Below the pieces are notes generated by a model, which had not been told where the DNA came from, did no database searches, and saw nothing but the letters and a program-made list of their open reading frames with translations. Positions 33,201 through 40,624 of a stretch of 64,000 bases of DNA are shown piece after piece; the stretch's first letter is position 1; the number at the start of each line of letters is the position of its first letter. Source of the DNA: Acidovorax defluvii (GTDB taxonomy: Bacteria; Pseudomonadota; Gammaproteobacteria; Burkholderiales; Burkholderiaceae_C). The stretch is from positions 1 to 64,000 of the forward strand of contig QLTU01000001.1 of the NCBI GenBank assembly GCA_003268905.1, read 5' to 3'. The position numbers were made by a program, and so were the translations under genes.

Positions 33201-34417
33201 CGCGGGCGGCTGTTGAAGCTGGCCTCGTCGTACAGGCGAATGCAGATGCCGTTGGCTACGCGCCCGCAACGCCCGGCGCGCTGGTTGGCGGCGGCCTGGC
33301 TGACGGGCTCGACCAGCAGTTGTTCGACTTTGCTACGGAAAGAATAGCGCTTCACGCGCGCTGTGCCTGCGTCAATGACGTACCGCACGCCCGGCACGGT
33401 GAGCGAGGTTTCGGCCACATTGGTGGCCAGCACGATGCGGCGGCCCGTGTGGCCGTCAAAGATGCGGTCCTGCTCCGCCTGACTCAGGCGCGCGAACAGC
33501 GGCAGCACCTCGGCATTGCGCATCACGGGCTGGTGCGACAGGTGCTTGCGCAGGTGGTCGGCCGCCTCGCGAATCTCGCGCTCGCCGGGCAGAAAGACCA
33601 ATATGTCGCCGGCCGCATTGCCTTGCCACAGTTCGTCCACACCATCGGCAATGGCTTCGTTCAGGCCATAGTCGCGGCTTTCTTCAAACGGGCGGTAGCG
33701 TTGCTCGACCGGGAAGGTGCGGCCCGACACCATGATGATGGGCGCGGGCACCAATTCGCCCCCACGCTCCCCCACTGCATGTGGGTCGCTGCCCCCTGAG
33801 GGGGCCCCGCCCGCCTTGGGGCGGCCCGGCGCCGGGCGGGCGCTTGCAAAGTGCTTGGCAAACCGGTCTGCATCGATGGTGGCCGAGGTCACCACCACCT
33901 TCAAATCTGGCCGGCGCGGCAATATCTGGCGGATGTAGCCCAGCAAAAAATCGATGTTGAGGCTGCGCTCGTGCGCCTCGTCGATGATGATGGTGTCGTA
34001 GGCCTTGAGCAGCGGGTCGGTCTGCGTCTCGGCCAGCAAGATGCCGTCGGTCATGAGCTTGACCGAAGCATCGCGCGAGAGGCGGTCCTGAAACCGCACC
34101 TTGAAGCCCACCACGTCGCCCAGTGTGGTTTTCAGTTCTTCGGCAATGCGCTTGGCCACGCTGCTGGCCGCAATGCGGCGCGGCTGGGTGTGGCCGATGA
34201 GCTGGCCCTTTTGCCCTGCAGGCGCGTTGCACTTGCCCCGGCCCAGCGCCAGCGCAATCTTGGGCAGCTGTGTGGTCTTGCCCGAGCCGGTTTCGCCGCA
34301 CACGATGATGACCTGGTGCTGGCGGATCGCCTCCATGATCTCGTCGCGCCGGGCAGAGACGGGCAGGGATTCCGGAAACTCGATGTGCAGGGGAGAGGAA
34401 GCGGTGGACGCGGTCAA
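30236..34417 (-). CDS. hrpA: ATP-dependent RNA helicase HrpA
   Basis: A 1393-aa DEAH-box helicase; relatives help mRNA processing and rescue of stalled ribosomes. Walker A is CGETGSGKTTQLPKIAL (about residue 40), followed by the DEAH box IIIDEAHERSLNIDF and SATID. Motifs V/VI follow: ATNVAETSLTVPGVRYVIDAG and QRAGRCGRV. Next come the HA2, OB and long HrpA-specific C-terminal regions. Two stretches have no counterpart in typical HrpA. One is about 35 residues between DADRFAKHF and APIIMVSGRT, encoded by a CR2-like repeat near 33745-33845. The other is a linker (SDKYESKVPQALDG...) encoded by a CR1 repeat at 31191-31240. Both are in frame. Usual length is about 1300 aa, so these account for part of the excess. 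Confidence 0.95.
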   Translation of the reverse strand: MTASTASSPLHIEFPESLPVSARRDEIMEAIRQHQVIIVCGETGSGKTTQLPKIALALGRGKCNAPAGQKGQLIGHTQPRRIAASSVAKRIAEELKTTLGDVVGFKVRFQDRLSRDASVKLMTDGILLAETQTDPLLKAYDTIIIDEAHERSLNIDFLLGYIRQILPRRPDLKVVVTSATIDADRFAKHFASARPAPGRPKAGGAPSGGSDPHAVGERGGELVPAPIIMVSGRTFPVEQRYRPFEESRDYGLNEAIADGVDELWQGNAAGDILVFLPGEREIREAADHLRKHLSHQPVMRNAEVLPLFARLSQAEQDRIFDGHTGRRIVLATNVAETSLTVPGVRYVIDAGTARVKRYSFRSKVEQLLVEPVSQAAANQRAGRCGRVANGICIRLYDEASFNSRPRFTDPEILRSSLAGVILRMKSLHLGDVTQFPFIEAPSGRAIADGYQLLSELGAVDDANELTPMGVELSRLPLDPRVGRMIIEARDRKALDEVLVIASALSVQDVRDRPMEAQQQADQAHAKFDDDKSEFSGYLKLWKWINEARGGAPSLPSARAQKAMAVHKAPSQAYLPVTQRMVAAAQPTPAAAVASAAAPAPTHKLSNRQYEQLLRQNFISIRRLREWRDIHTQLLTVVTEHKWQINTQPASYEQLHLSMLAGLLGNVGAKSDEEDWYLGARGIKFYKHPGAHLSKKPGRWIIASELVETTRLFGRGIAAIEPQWLEQMGGHLLKKQLLDPHWEKKSAEVVALERATLYGIVVYNNRRVNFGKVDPYAAREIFIREALVGGNWETKLPFLAANQKLIAKVEELEHKSRRQDVLVDDELIYAFYDQQLPPDVCSGHSFEAWYRDESKKQPELLKLTRDELMRHEAAGITTNAFPKTVRLGGVDCAASYLHEPGDVRDGITVTIPLFVLNQVSDERCEWLVPGMLKDKIQALLKSLPQRPRSRFVPLPESAKRLAELLGTPERFGTGSLTDVLLKQVRDETSLDVKRADFKLDMLSPHLFMNFRVVDEHGRQLGHGRNLGALKAEWGAKARGAFQALAGLKLGGAAAESDKYESKVPQALDGKAQAAIKTGVKGGAQPAQPAKPASTTPSAPSTPAGQRYTTWTFGELPELMEIKKAGQTLIGFPALIDGGDAVTIEVFDEPEVAAAKHRAGLRRLFALQIKDALKYLEKNIPDLQKMAVAYMQVGRNADGTGGGTQEELRTQIIDVALDRAFLLDPLPTDEYAFKRRVEEGRGRLTLIANEVARLAATILTEYAAAARKIKDTKNAPEATADAQQQLQRLMPKNFIAAAPWAQLAHYARYLKAITLRLDKYRADPARDAAKLAELRPQEQRYWRLVAERKGAVDARMQELRWLLEELRVSFFAQELRTPQPVSVKRLDKLWAQIQS
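31191..31240 (-). repeat. CR1 repeat inside hrpA
   Basis: TAGCTGCTTGCGCTTTACC then ATCAAGCGCTTGAGGC. It is translated in frame as part of an Ala/Lys/Pro linker. Confidence 0.8.
33760..33845 (-). repeat. CR2-like repeat inside hrpA
   Basis: CGCTCCCCCACTGCATGTGG then GTCGCTGCCCCCTGAGGGGGC and a GCCCGCC/GGGCGGGC hairpin. It is translated in frame as a Gly/Pro/Ala-rich loop. Confidence 0.75.
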
Positions 34418-34494
34418 GGCAGAAACTTCGTAGAGAATCGCGAATTATCCCAGCCCTTGCTGTTTTCCACCCTTCCCGACCGCCCCGCCCGCAC

Positions 34495-35841
34495 ATGTCT
34501 GCCGTTTTCAACTTCACCTTCGTCCCCTGGTTCCGCTCGGTGGCGCCGTATATCCACAAATTTCGCAACCAGACGTTTGTGATCGGCCTGCCCGGCGAGG
34601 GCATTGCAGCGGGCAAGCTGCACAACATTGCGCAAGACCTGGCGCTGATCCAGGCGATGGGCGTGCGCATTGTGCTGGTGCACGGCTTTCGCCCGCAGGT
34701 GAATGAGCAGCTGGCAGCCAAGGGGCACGCTGCCAAGTATTCGCACGGCATCCGCATCACCGATTCGGTGGCGCTCGATTGCGCGCAAGAGGCTGCGGGC
34801 CAGCTGCGCTATGAAATCGAGGCTGCCTTCAGCCAGGGCCTGCCCAACACGCCCATGGCGGGGGCCACGGTGCGCGTGATTTCGGGCAACTTCTTGACCG
34901 CGCGGCCCGTGGGCATTGTGGACGGGGTGGATTTTCAGCACTCGGGCCTGGTGCGCAAGGTGGACGTGGCGGGTATCCAGCGCACGCTGGACATGGGAGC
35001 ACTGGTGCTGCTGTCGCCGTTTGGCTTCTCGCCCACGGGCGAAGCTTTCAACCTGGCCATGGAAGAAGTGGCCACCAGCGTGGCCATCGAGTTGCGCGCC
35101 GACAAGCTGATTTTTCTGACCGAGGTGTCCGGCATCCGCATGCAGCCCGGCGAGCCCGCAGGCGACGACAACCCCATCGACACCGAGCTGCCCCTGGCCG
35201 CCGCGCAGGCCCTGCTGGCCACGCTGCCCACCGCGCAGCAGCCCACCGATGTGGGCTTTTACCTGCAGCACTGCGTGAAGGCCTGCAAGGGCGGCGTGGA
35301 GCGCAGCCACATCATTCCGTTTGCGCTGGACGGCTCGCTGCTGCTGGAGGTGTATGTGCACGATGGCATCGGCACCATGGTGATCGACGAAAAACTCGAA
35401 GAACTGCGTGAAGCCACCGTGGACGACGTGGGCGGCATCCTGCAACTGATCGAGCCGTTCGAGAAGGGCGGCACTCTGGTCAAGCGCGACCGCACCGAGA
35501 TCGAGCGTGACATCGCCAGCTACACCATCATCGAGCACGACGGCGTGATCTTTGGCTGCGCCGCGCTCTACCCCTACCCCGAGGCCAAAACGGCCGAAAT
35601 GGCGGCCGTCACCGTGTCGCCGCAAAGCCAGGGCACGGGCGATGGAGAAAAGCTGCTCAAACGCATAGAGCAGCGCGCCCGCGCCATGGGGCTGGACAGC
35701 ATCTTTGTGCTGACCACGCGCACCATGCACTGGTTCATCAAGCGCGGCTTCGTGGTGGTAGACCCCGACTGGCTGCCCGATGCGCGCAAGCGCAAATACA
35801 ACTGGGACCGGCGCAGCCAGGTGCTGGTCAAGAAGCTCTGA
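34495..35841 (+). CDS. argA: N-acetylglutamate synthase ArgA
   Basis: A 448-aa two-domain enzyme for the first step of arginine biosynthesis, acetylating glutamate with acetyl-CoA. The N-terminal amino-acid-kinase-like domain (about 1-290; FVIGLPGEGIAAGKLHNIAQDLALI, VLVHGFRPQVN) carries arginine feedback control in relatives. The C-terminal GNAT acetyltransferase domain (about 300-448) has EMAAVTVSPQSQGTGDGEKLL, the acetyl-CoA loop, and a conserved end IKRGF...WLPDARKRKYNWDRRSQVL. Length matches E. coli ArgA (443 aa). It is divergent from hrpA, with about 77 bp between starts, and overlaps the 3' end of the beta-lactamase gene by 14 bp. Confidence 0.95.
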   Translation: MSAVFNFTFVPWFRSVAPYIHKFRNQTFVIGLPGEGIAAGKLHNIAQDLALIQAMGVRIVLVHGFRPQVNEQLAAKGHAAKYSHGIRITDSVALDCAQEAAGQLRYEIEAAFSQGLPNTPMAGATVRVISGNFLTARPVGIVDGVDFQHSGLVRKVDVAGIQRTLDMGALVLLSPFGFSPTGEAFNLAMEEVATSVAIELRADKLIFLTEVSGIRMQPGEPAGDDNPIDTELPLAAAQALLATLPTAQQPTDVGFYLQHCVKACKGGVERSHIIPFALDGSLLLEVYVHDGIGTMVIDEKLEELREATVDDVGGILQLIEPFEKGGTLVKRDRTEIERDIASYTIIEHDGVIFGCAALYPYPEAKTAEMAAVTVSPQSQGTGDGEKLLKRIEQRARAMGLDSIFVLTTRTMHWFIKRGFVVVDPDWLPDARKRKYNWDRRSQVLVKKL

Positions 35842-36757
35842 ACGTCTCGCGCGCAGCGACGACAGCGCGCGCCACCTGGGCAATGGCCGCGTCGCGCTGC
35901 TCTGGCTGGGCGGTTGACCGCGTGAGGTAGCAGGTCACGAGCACCGGCGCACCACTGGCGGGGGGCCACAAAACCGCCACATCATTGGCCGTGCCGCTGT
36001 CACTGGCCGTACCCGTCTTGTCACCCACCTTCCAGCCCGGCACACCCGCGCGCAAGCGCTTGTCGCCCGTGGTGGTTTCCACCATCCAGCGCTGCAGCCA
36101 GGCGCGCGAAGCGGGCGTGAGCGCACCGCCCAACACCAGCTTGCGCATCGTCTGCAGCATGGCCAGTGGTGTGGTGGTGTCGCGCGGGTCGCCCCTGGCG
36201 GCCTCATTGAGCGTGGGCTCGGTGCGGTCCAGCCGCGTGGCGCCATCGCCCAGCGAGCGCACAAAGGCCGTGAACCCGGCCGGGCCACCGTGGCGCGCCA
36301 GCAGCACATTGGCGGCGGTGTTGTCGCTCAGGCGCACGGTGGCAGCGCACAGCTCGCCCACCGTGAGGCCACCACCGTCGCCCGCACGCGGGCCGCTGAC
36401 GGGTGAATACGCCAACACATCGGCCACCGGGTAGTGCACGCGGGCATCCAGCCGCTCCTTGCCCTGATCCACCAGGGCCAGCATCCAGCCCACCAGCACC
36501 AGCTTGAAGGTGCTGGCCATGGCAAAACGTTCGTCCTGCCGCCAGCCCAGCGCCAGGCCCGAGCCCGTGTCCAGCATGGCCACGCCCAGGCGGCCCTGGG
36601 CGGCGCGCTCGATGCCGGCCAGCGCGTCGCTCCATTGGCGGGCCGTCTTGCCATGGGCTGCGCCACCCGGCCCATTGGCGATGCCTGCAGCGGCACAACC
36701 CCAGAGGGGCAGCGCAGCAACAGCCACCAAGCCCAAAGAAATCGTTCGTCTTTGCAT
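35828..36757 (-). CDS. Class A beta-lactamase, putative lipoprotein
   Basis: A 309-aa serine beta-lactamase. All class A motifs are intact: STFK (Ser82), SDN (144-146), EPTLN (Glu180-Asn184) and KTG (247-249). The N-terminus MQRRTISLGLVAVAALPLWGC is a signal sequence with a lipobox-like WGC, so the enzyme may be anchored to a membrane facing the periplasm. The substrate profile cannot be read by eye; no known named enzyme is recognised. GC-rich codon use like its neighbours points to an intrinsic chromosomal gene. It converges on argA with a 14-bp overlap and no AmpR-type LysR gene beside it. Confidence 0.92.
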   Translation of the reverse strand: MQRRTISLGLVAVAALPLWGCAAAGIANGPGGAAHGKTARQWSDALAGIERAAQGRLGVAMLDTGSGLALGWRQDERFAMASTFKLVLVGWMLALVDQGKERLDARVHYPVADVLAYSPVSGPRAGDGGGLTVGELCAATVRLSDNTAANVLLARHGGPAGFTAFVRSLGDGATRLDRTEPTLNEAARGDPRDTTTPLAMLQTMRKLVLGGALTPASRAWLQRWMVETTTGDKRLRAGVPGWKVGDKTGTASDSGTANDVAVLWPPASGAPVLVTCYLTRSTAQPEQRDAAIAQVARAVVAARETFRAS

Positions 36758-36940
36758 GAGGAAATATTGAAAAGTTGAAAGATAGCCTGAAAGACAAGGT
36801 GCTTGAGCCCCGACAGGACGAGCGCAGGCGCTGCGACCGGGGGTGGATCGGATAGTGCGGGCAATGCACACAACTGCGCGACTCGCCGAGGCGAAAGGCG
36901 ACCGCTATCATCCCTCCTCCTCTTCAATGGCGCGCCTTTC

Positions 36941-37939
36941 GTGGACCCGGTCACCCCCCGCTATCTCACCGTTGCCCTGTACCAGTTTGTCGACCTGCCC
37001 GACTGCGCCACGTTGCGCGCGCCACTGCAGGCGCTGTGCGACGAACAGGGCGTGCGCGGCATGCTGCTGCTGGCGCCGGAGGGCATCAACGGCACCATCG
37101 CAGGCAAACCGGACGCCGTGCACGCGGTGCTCACCTGGCTGCGCAGCGACGCCCGCTTTGCGGCCCTGCAGCACAAGGAGGCGCCCACCGAACGCCAGCC
37201 GTTCTACCGCATGCGCGTGCGCCTCAAGCGCGAGATCGTCACGCTGGGCGTGCCGGGCCTCAACCCCGCGCGCAACGCGGGCACCTATGTGAAGCCCGAG
37301 GACTGGAACGCGCTCATCGACGACCCGGATGTGGTGGTGGTGGACACCCGCAACGACTACGAAGTGGGCATTGGCACGTTCGAGCGCGCGGTGAACCCGC
37401 ATACCAAAAGTTTTTCCGAGTTTCCGGCCTGGGTGGCGGCGCAATCGCAACCCGGTGGCGTACTCGCTGGCAAGCCCCGTGTGGCCATGTTCTGCACGGG
37501 TGGCATCCGCTGCGAGAAGTCCACCGCATTCCTCAAATCGCAGGGTTTTGAAGAGGTATTTCACCTCGAAGGCGGCATCCTCAAGTACCTGGAAACCATG
37601 CCGGAGCAAGACAGCCGCTGGCAAGGCGACTGTTTTGTGTTTGACGAGCGGGTGTCCGTGGGCCACGGCCTGGCACCAGGCCACCACCAGCTGTGCCGGT
37701 CGTGCCGCATGCCACTGGGCGAAGCTGAGCTTGCGTCGCCCCACTATGTGCGGGGCGTGAGCTGCCCCTATTGCCATGGCACGCGCACGCCCGAACAAGA
37801 GCGCGCGCTGGCCGAGCGCCAACGCCAGATGGATCTGGCAGACCAACGGGGACAGGCGCACCTGGGCGCACGGCAACCGGGCAACCCGGCGCACCGCTCC
37901 CACACAGATGGGGGTTTAAGCAAGGACGAGTCCGCGTGA
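36941..37939 (+). CDS. trhO: tRNA uridine(34) hydroxylase TrhO, rhodanese domain (UPF0176)
   Basis: Hydroxylates wobble uridine 34 of certain tRNAs. An N-terminal acylphosphatase-like region (YQFVDLPDCATLRAPLQALC, LLAPEGINGTIAG) leads into a rhodanese domain (about 130-235) with active-site Cys in FCTGGIRCEKSTAFL. A C-terminal zinc-type block follows (CRSCRMPL...CPYCHG). I choose GTG 36941 because the protein then starts next to the conserved YQFV strand; the frame stays open upstream, but without a good site. Its stop overlaps the GTG of the next gene. Confidence 0.88.
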   Translation: MDPVTPRYLTVALYQFVDLPDCATLRAPLQALCDEQGVRGMLLLAPEGINGTIAGKPDAVHAVLTWLRSDARFAALQHKEAPTERQPFYRMRVRLKREIVTLGVPGLNPARNAGTYVKPEDWNALIDDPDVVVVDTRNDYEVGIGTFERAVNPHTKSFSEFPAWVAAQSQPGGVLAGKPRVAMFCTGGIRCEKSTAFLKSQGFEEVFHLEGGILKYLETMPEQDSRWQGDCFVFDERVSVGHGLAPGHHQLCRSCRMPLGEAELASPHYVRGVSCPYCHGTRTPEQERALAERQRQMDLADQRGQAHLGARQPGNPAHRSHTDGGLSKDESA

Positions 37940-38631
37940 GCGCCCTGCCCGTCCTGTATTCCTTTCGCCGCTGCCCGTACGCCATGCGCGCCCGACTGGC
38001 CCTGGCCGTAAGCGGTCAGGTTTGCGAGTTACGCGAGGTGGTGCTGCGAAACAAGCCACAAGGTCTGCTGCAGGCATCGCCCAAGGCCACCGTGCCCGTG
38101 CTGGTGTTGCCCGGCGGCCAGGTGCTGGACCAAAGCCTTGCCATCATGCGTTGGGCGCTGGAGCGGCATGACCCCGGCCGCTGGCTACACCCGAGCCATG
38201 GCGCATTGGCCGACATGCTGGCGCTGATTGCCGAATGCGACGGCCCTTTCAAACATGCGCTGGACCGCTGTAAATACCCGAGCCGCTATCCCGAAGCCGA
38301 TACCGCCCTGGCCAGCACACAGGCCGCGCAATGGCTGCAAGGGCTGGACGAGCGGCTGGGAGAGCAGGACTTTTTGTTTGGCCGTCACGCCACACTGTCC
38401 GACATGGCCATCGCGCCTTTCGTGCGGCAGTTTGCGGGCATCAACGCCCCCTGGTGGCATGCCCAGCCCTGGCCGCATCTGCAGGCGTGGCTGGCGCAGT
38501 GGCAGGCGAGCCGCTTGTTCGAGAGCGTGATGCACAAGCTGCCTGCGTGGGTGGATGGCACGGAGGGGGTCCTGTTTCCGCACCCTGCAGCGACTTCGGC
38601 TGCCGGTGGTAGCGCTTGTAACCCGCTCTGA
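37936..38631 (+). CDS. Glutathione S-transferase family protein
   Basis: A 231-aa protein. The N-terminal thioredoxin-like domain begins LPVLYSFRRCPYAMRARLAL, with CPYA as the likely glutathione-contacting motif and ATVPVLVLPGG as the cis-Pro loop. DQSLAIMRWAL gives the conserved glutamate/serine-equivalent turn. An all-helical C-terminal domain follows (TLSDMAIAPFVRQFA, the usual N-capping box). The GTG start overlaps the trhO stop (GTGA), so translation is coupled. The substrate is unknown. Confidence 0.88.
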   Translation: MSALPVLYSFRRCPYAMRARLALAVSGQVCELREVVLRNKPQGLLQASPKATVPVLVLPGGQVLDQSLAIMRWALERHDPGRWLHPSHGALADMLALIAECDGPFKHALDRCKYPSRYPEADTALASTQAAQWLQGLDERLGEQDFLFGRHATLSDMAIAPFVRQFAGINAPWWHAQPWPHLQAWLAQWQASRLFESVMHKLPAWVDGTEGVLFPHPAATSAAGGSACNPL

Positions 38632-38784
38632 ACTGCGGCGCCTTCGTTTTGAACCAGAACCGGGCGTGGCCGGGGGGACAAGACTTCTGCTGAGGGCCCG
38701 CTGCCACCGGTCAGAGTTACCAGCCAGCGGCCGTTCTTCACCCGGCCCGCGCGAGAAGCCTTCGGCTCCGATACACCCGAAAAA

Positions 38785-38810
38785 CAAAAGGCGCTCAGAA
38801 GAGCGCCTTT
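38785..38810. terminator. Bidirectional terminator
   Basis: AAAGGCGCTC / GAGCGCCTTT stem between the converging GST and dsbB genes. Confidence 0.85.
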
Positions 38811-38837
38811 CGCAAGATCCATGGCGAGCCAAGGGCA

Positions 38838-39368
38838 TCAAGCCATCGAGTATCCCGAGCCTCCGCGACCGCCACCCTTCAAAGCCCGCACCAGCAGCAC
38901 CAGCAACACGAGCCCAAAACCCACAAAACAGATGAACGACCAGTTGGCAATCGAGCCACCCAGGAAGGTCCAGTCGATCGCCGTGCAGTCACCCGAGCCT
39001 CGGAAGATCATGGGGATGGAGCGGCTGATCGGGTAGTTTTCGATCATTCCGTACAAATCACGGCCACAGGTGGCGATCTCGGGTGGGTACCACTGCAGCC
39101 AGCTCTGGCGCGCTGCGACAAAGGCGCCAAAACCCGCCATGACCAAAGCCAGCACCGCCCAAGAAATCCACCAGCCTTTTTGACCTCTAGCGCTTGCCAG
39201 GCCTGTAAAGATTGCTACACCAATGAGAGCATAACGCTGCACAATGCACATGGGGCAAGGCTCCAGGCCCACCACATGCTGCAAATACATGCCAAAAGCC
39301 AGCATGGCCACGCAGGCCACGCTGATCAGTGCCAGCACGCGGCGCGGGGCCGCAGTCAACCAATTCAT
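38838..39368 (-). CDS. dsbB: Disulfide bond formation protein DsbB
   Basis: A 176-aa inner-membrane protein with four helices that reoxidises periplasmic DsbA and passes electrons to quinone. The first periplasmic pair is Cys38-Pro-Met-Cys41 (LEPCPMC) and the second is Cys101 and Cys128 (IATCGRD, GSGDCTA), all present. QRYALIG after the first pair is typical of betaproteobacterial DsbB. A Gly/Arg-rich tail closes the protein. The loop after helix 2 (LASARGQKG) is encoded by sequence resembling half of a CR1 repeat. It lies downstream of cysA on the same strand, with a CR2 repeat between. Confidence 0.93.
   Translation of the reverse strand: MNWLTAAPRRVLALISVACVAMLAFGMYLQHVVGLEPCPMCIVQRYALIGVAIFTGLASARGQKGWWISWAVLALVMAGFGAFVAARQSWLQWYPPEIATCGRDLYGMIENYPISRSIPMIFRGSGDCTAIDWTFLGGSIANWSFICFVGFGLVLLVLLVRALKGGGRGGSGYSMA
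39175..39200 (+). repeat. Half of a CR1 repeat inside dsbB
   Basis: TTTTTGACCTCTAGCGCTTG matches the left half of CR1 (TTTTGGCCTCTAGCGCTTG); the right half is absent. Confidence 0.5.
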
Positions 39369-39429
39369 TTCTTATTCCCTCATCCAATAGCAATTGCAGG
39401 GCACTGCCTGCGCAACCGGCACCGGTCGA

Positions 39430-39490
39430 TGCCGGTCCACCGGGGGCGTCCCCCTTTAGGGGAAAGACGCGCAGCGACTCAGGGGGAGTC
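39430..39490 (-). repeat. CR2 dispersed repeat
   Basis: Reverse complement reads GACTCCCCCTGAGTCGCTGC, then TTTCCCCTAAAGGGGGACGC and CCCCGGTGGACC, the same arrangement as at 18441-18505. Confidence 0.7.
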
Positions 39491-40613
39491 AAATCCCGGC
39501 GGCGTGATCCAGAAAAACGCGGGCGCGGCGCGGTGTCACCACCAGCATTTCACCCTCTTTGAAACCCATCTCCTTGAACTGCTGCGCCGGAATCTGCGCT
39601 TCGATCAAGTGGTCCGGGGACGCATTGTCCGCTGGTTTGTGATCGTCGGATGGAATTAGTTCCAGCCGCGCAATCGGGCCCACCACGATGGCGCGGCTGA
39701 GTTGCGCGACGATGCCGCGGGGGCGGCCTGCCGCATCCAGCCCGGCGCCGGGCGAATAGCGCTGCACGTCCAGGTCGTGCGGGCGCACATAGGCGAAGGC
39801 CTTGGCGTTTTGTGCCTGCTGGTGCTCCGGGGAATCGAGCTCGATGCCTTCCAGGTGCACCAGCCCTTCGTGCGCGCGGCCATGGAACAGGTTCACATCG
39901 CCCAGAAAGCCATAGACAAACGGACTGGCCGGGTTGTCCCACACCTGCTGGGGCGAGCCGCTTTGCTCGATACGCCCCTGGTTGATCACCACCACGCGGT
40001 CGGCCACTTCCAGTGCTTCTTCCTGGTCGTGCGTCACGAAGATGGAAGTGACATGCAGTTCGTCGTGCAGGCGGCGCAGCCAGCGGCGCAACTCCTTGCG
40101 CACCTTGGCGTCCAGCGCACCAAAAGGCTCATCGAGCAGCAGCACCTTGGGCTCCACGGCCAGCGCGCGGGCCAGGGCAATGCGCTGGCGCTGGCCGCCA
40201 GACAGTTGCGAGGGGAACCGCTCGGCCAGCCAGTCCAGCTGCACCAGCTTGAGCAGGTCGGTCACCTTCTGCTTGATCTGTGCCTCGCTCGGGCGCTCGT
40301 TGCGGGGTTTCACGCGCAGACCAAAGGCTACGTTCTCGAACACCGTCATGTGGCGAAACAGCGCGTAGTGCTGGAACACAAAGCCCACGTTGCGCTCGCG
40401 CACATGCACGTCGGTGGTGTCTTCGCCGCTGAAATGGATGCTGCCCACGTCGGCCGTCTCCAACCCGGCGATGATGCGCAAAAGCGTGGTCTTGCCGCAG
40501 CCTGAGGGGCCGAGGAGCGCGATGAGTTCACCCGATGCGATGTCGAGGCTGACGTCGCGCAGCGCATGGAAGTCGCCAAACTGTTTGCTGACGTTACGGA
40601 TTTCAATGCTCAT
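39489..40613 (-). CDS. cysA: Sulfate/thiosulfate ABC transporter ATP-binding protein CysA
   Basis: A 374-aa ATPase that powers sulfate and thiosulfate import. Walker A is [14 protein letters not shown], the signature is [15 protein letters not shown], Walker B is [12 protein letters not shown] and the switch His is in [13 protein letters not shown]-terminal TOBE-like regulatory part includes [11 protein letters not shown] and [10 protein letters not shown]. It is the last gene of sbp-cysT-cysW-cysA, 11 bp after cysW. The first residues [25 protein letters not shown] match CysA. The start is preceded by GGAAAAGAAC. Confidence 0.95.
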   Translation of the reverse strand: MSIEIRNVSKQFGDFHALRDVSLDIASGELIALLGPSGCGKTTLLRIIAGLETADVGSIHFSGEDTTDVHVRERNVGFVFQHYALFRHMTVFENVAFGLRVKPRNERPSEAQIKQKVTDLLKLVQLDWLAERFPSQLSGGQRQRIALARALAVEPKVLLLDEPFGALDAKVRKELRRWLRRLHDELHVTSIFVTHDQEEALEVADRVVVINQGRIEQSGSPQQVWDNPASPFVYGFLGDVNLFHGRAHEGLVHLEGIELDSPEHQQAQNAKAFAYVRPHDLDVQRYSPGAGLDAAGRPRGIVAQLSRAIVVGPIARLELIPSDDHKPADNASPDHLIEAQIPAQQFKEMGFKEGEMLVVTPRRARVFLDHAAGI

Positions 40614-40624
40614 GTTCTTTTCCT

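Noticed and set aside
31850-33799. 649-codon plus-strand frame
   Set aside because: It is a GC-bias shadow antisense to hrpA; the helicase motifs on the minus strand are decisive.
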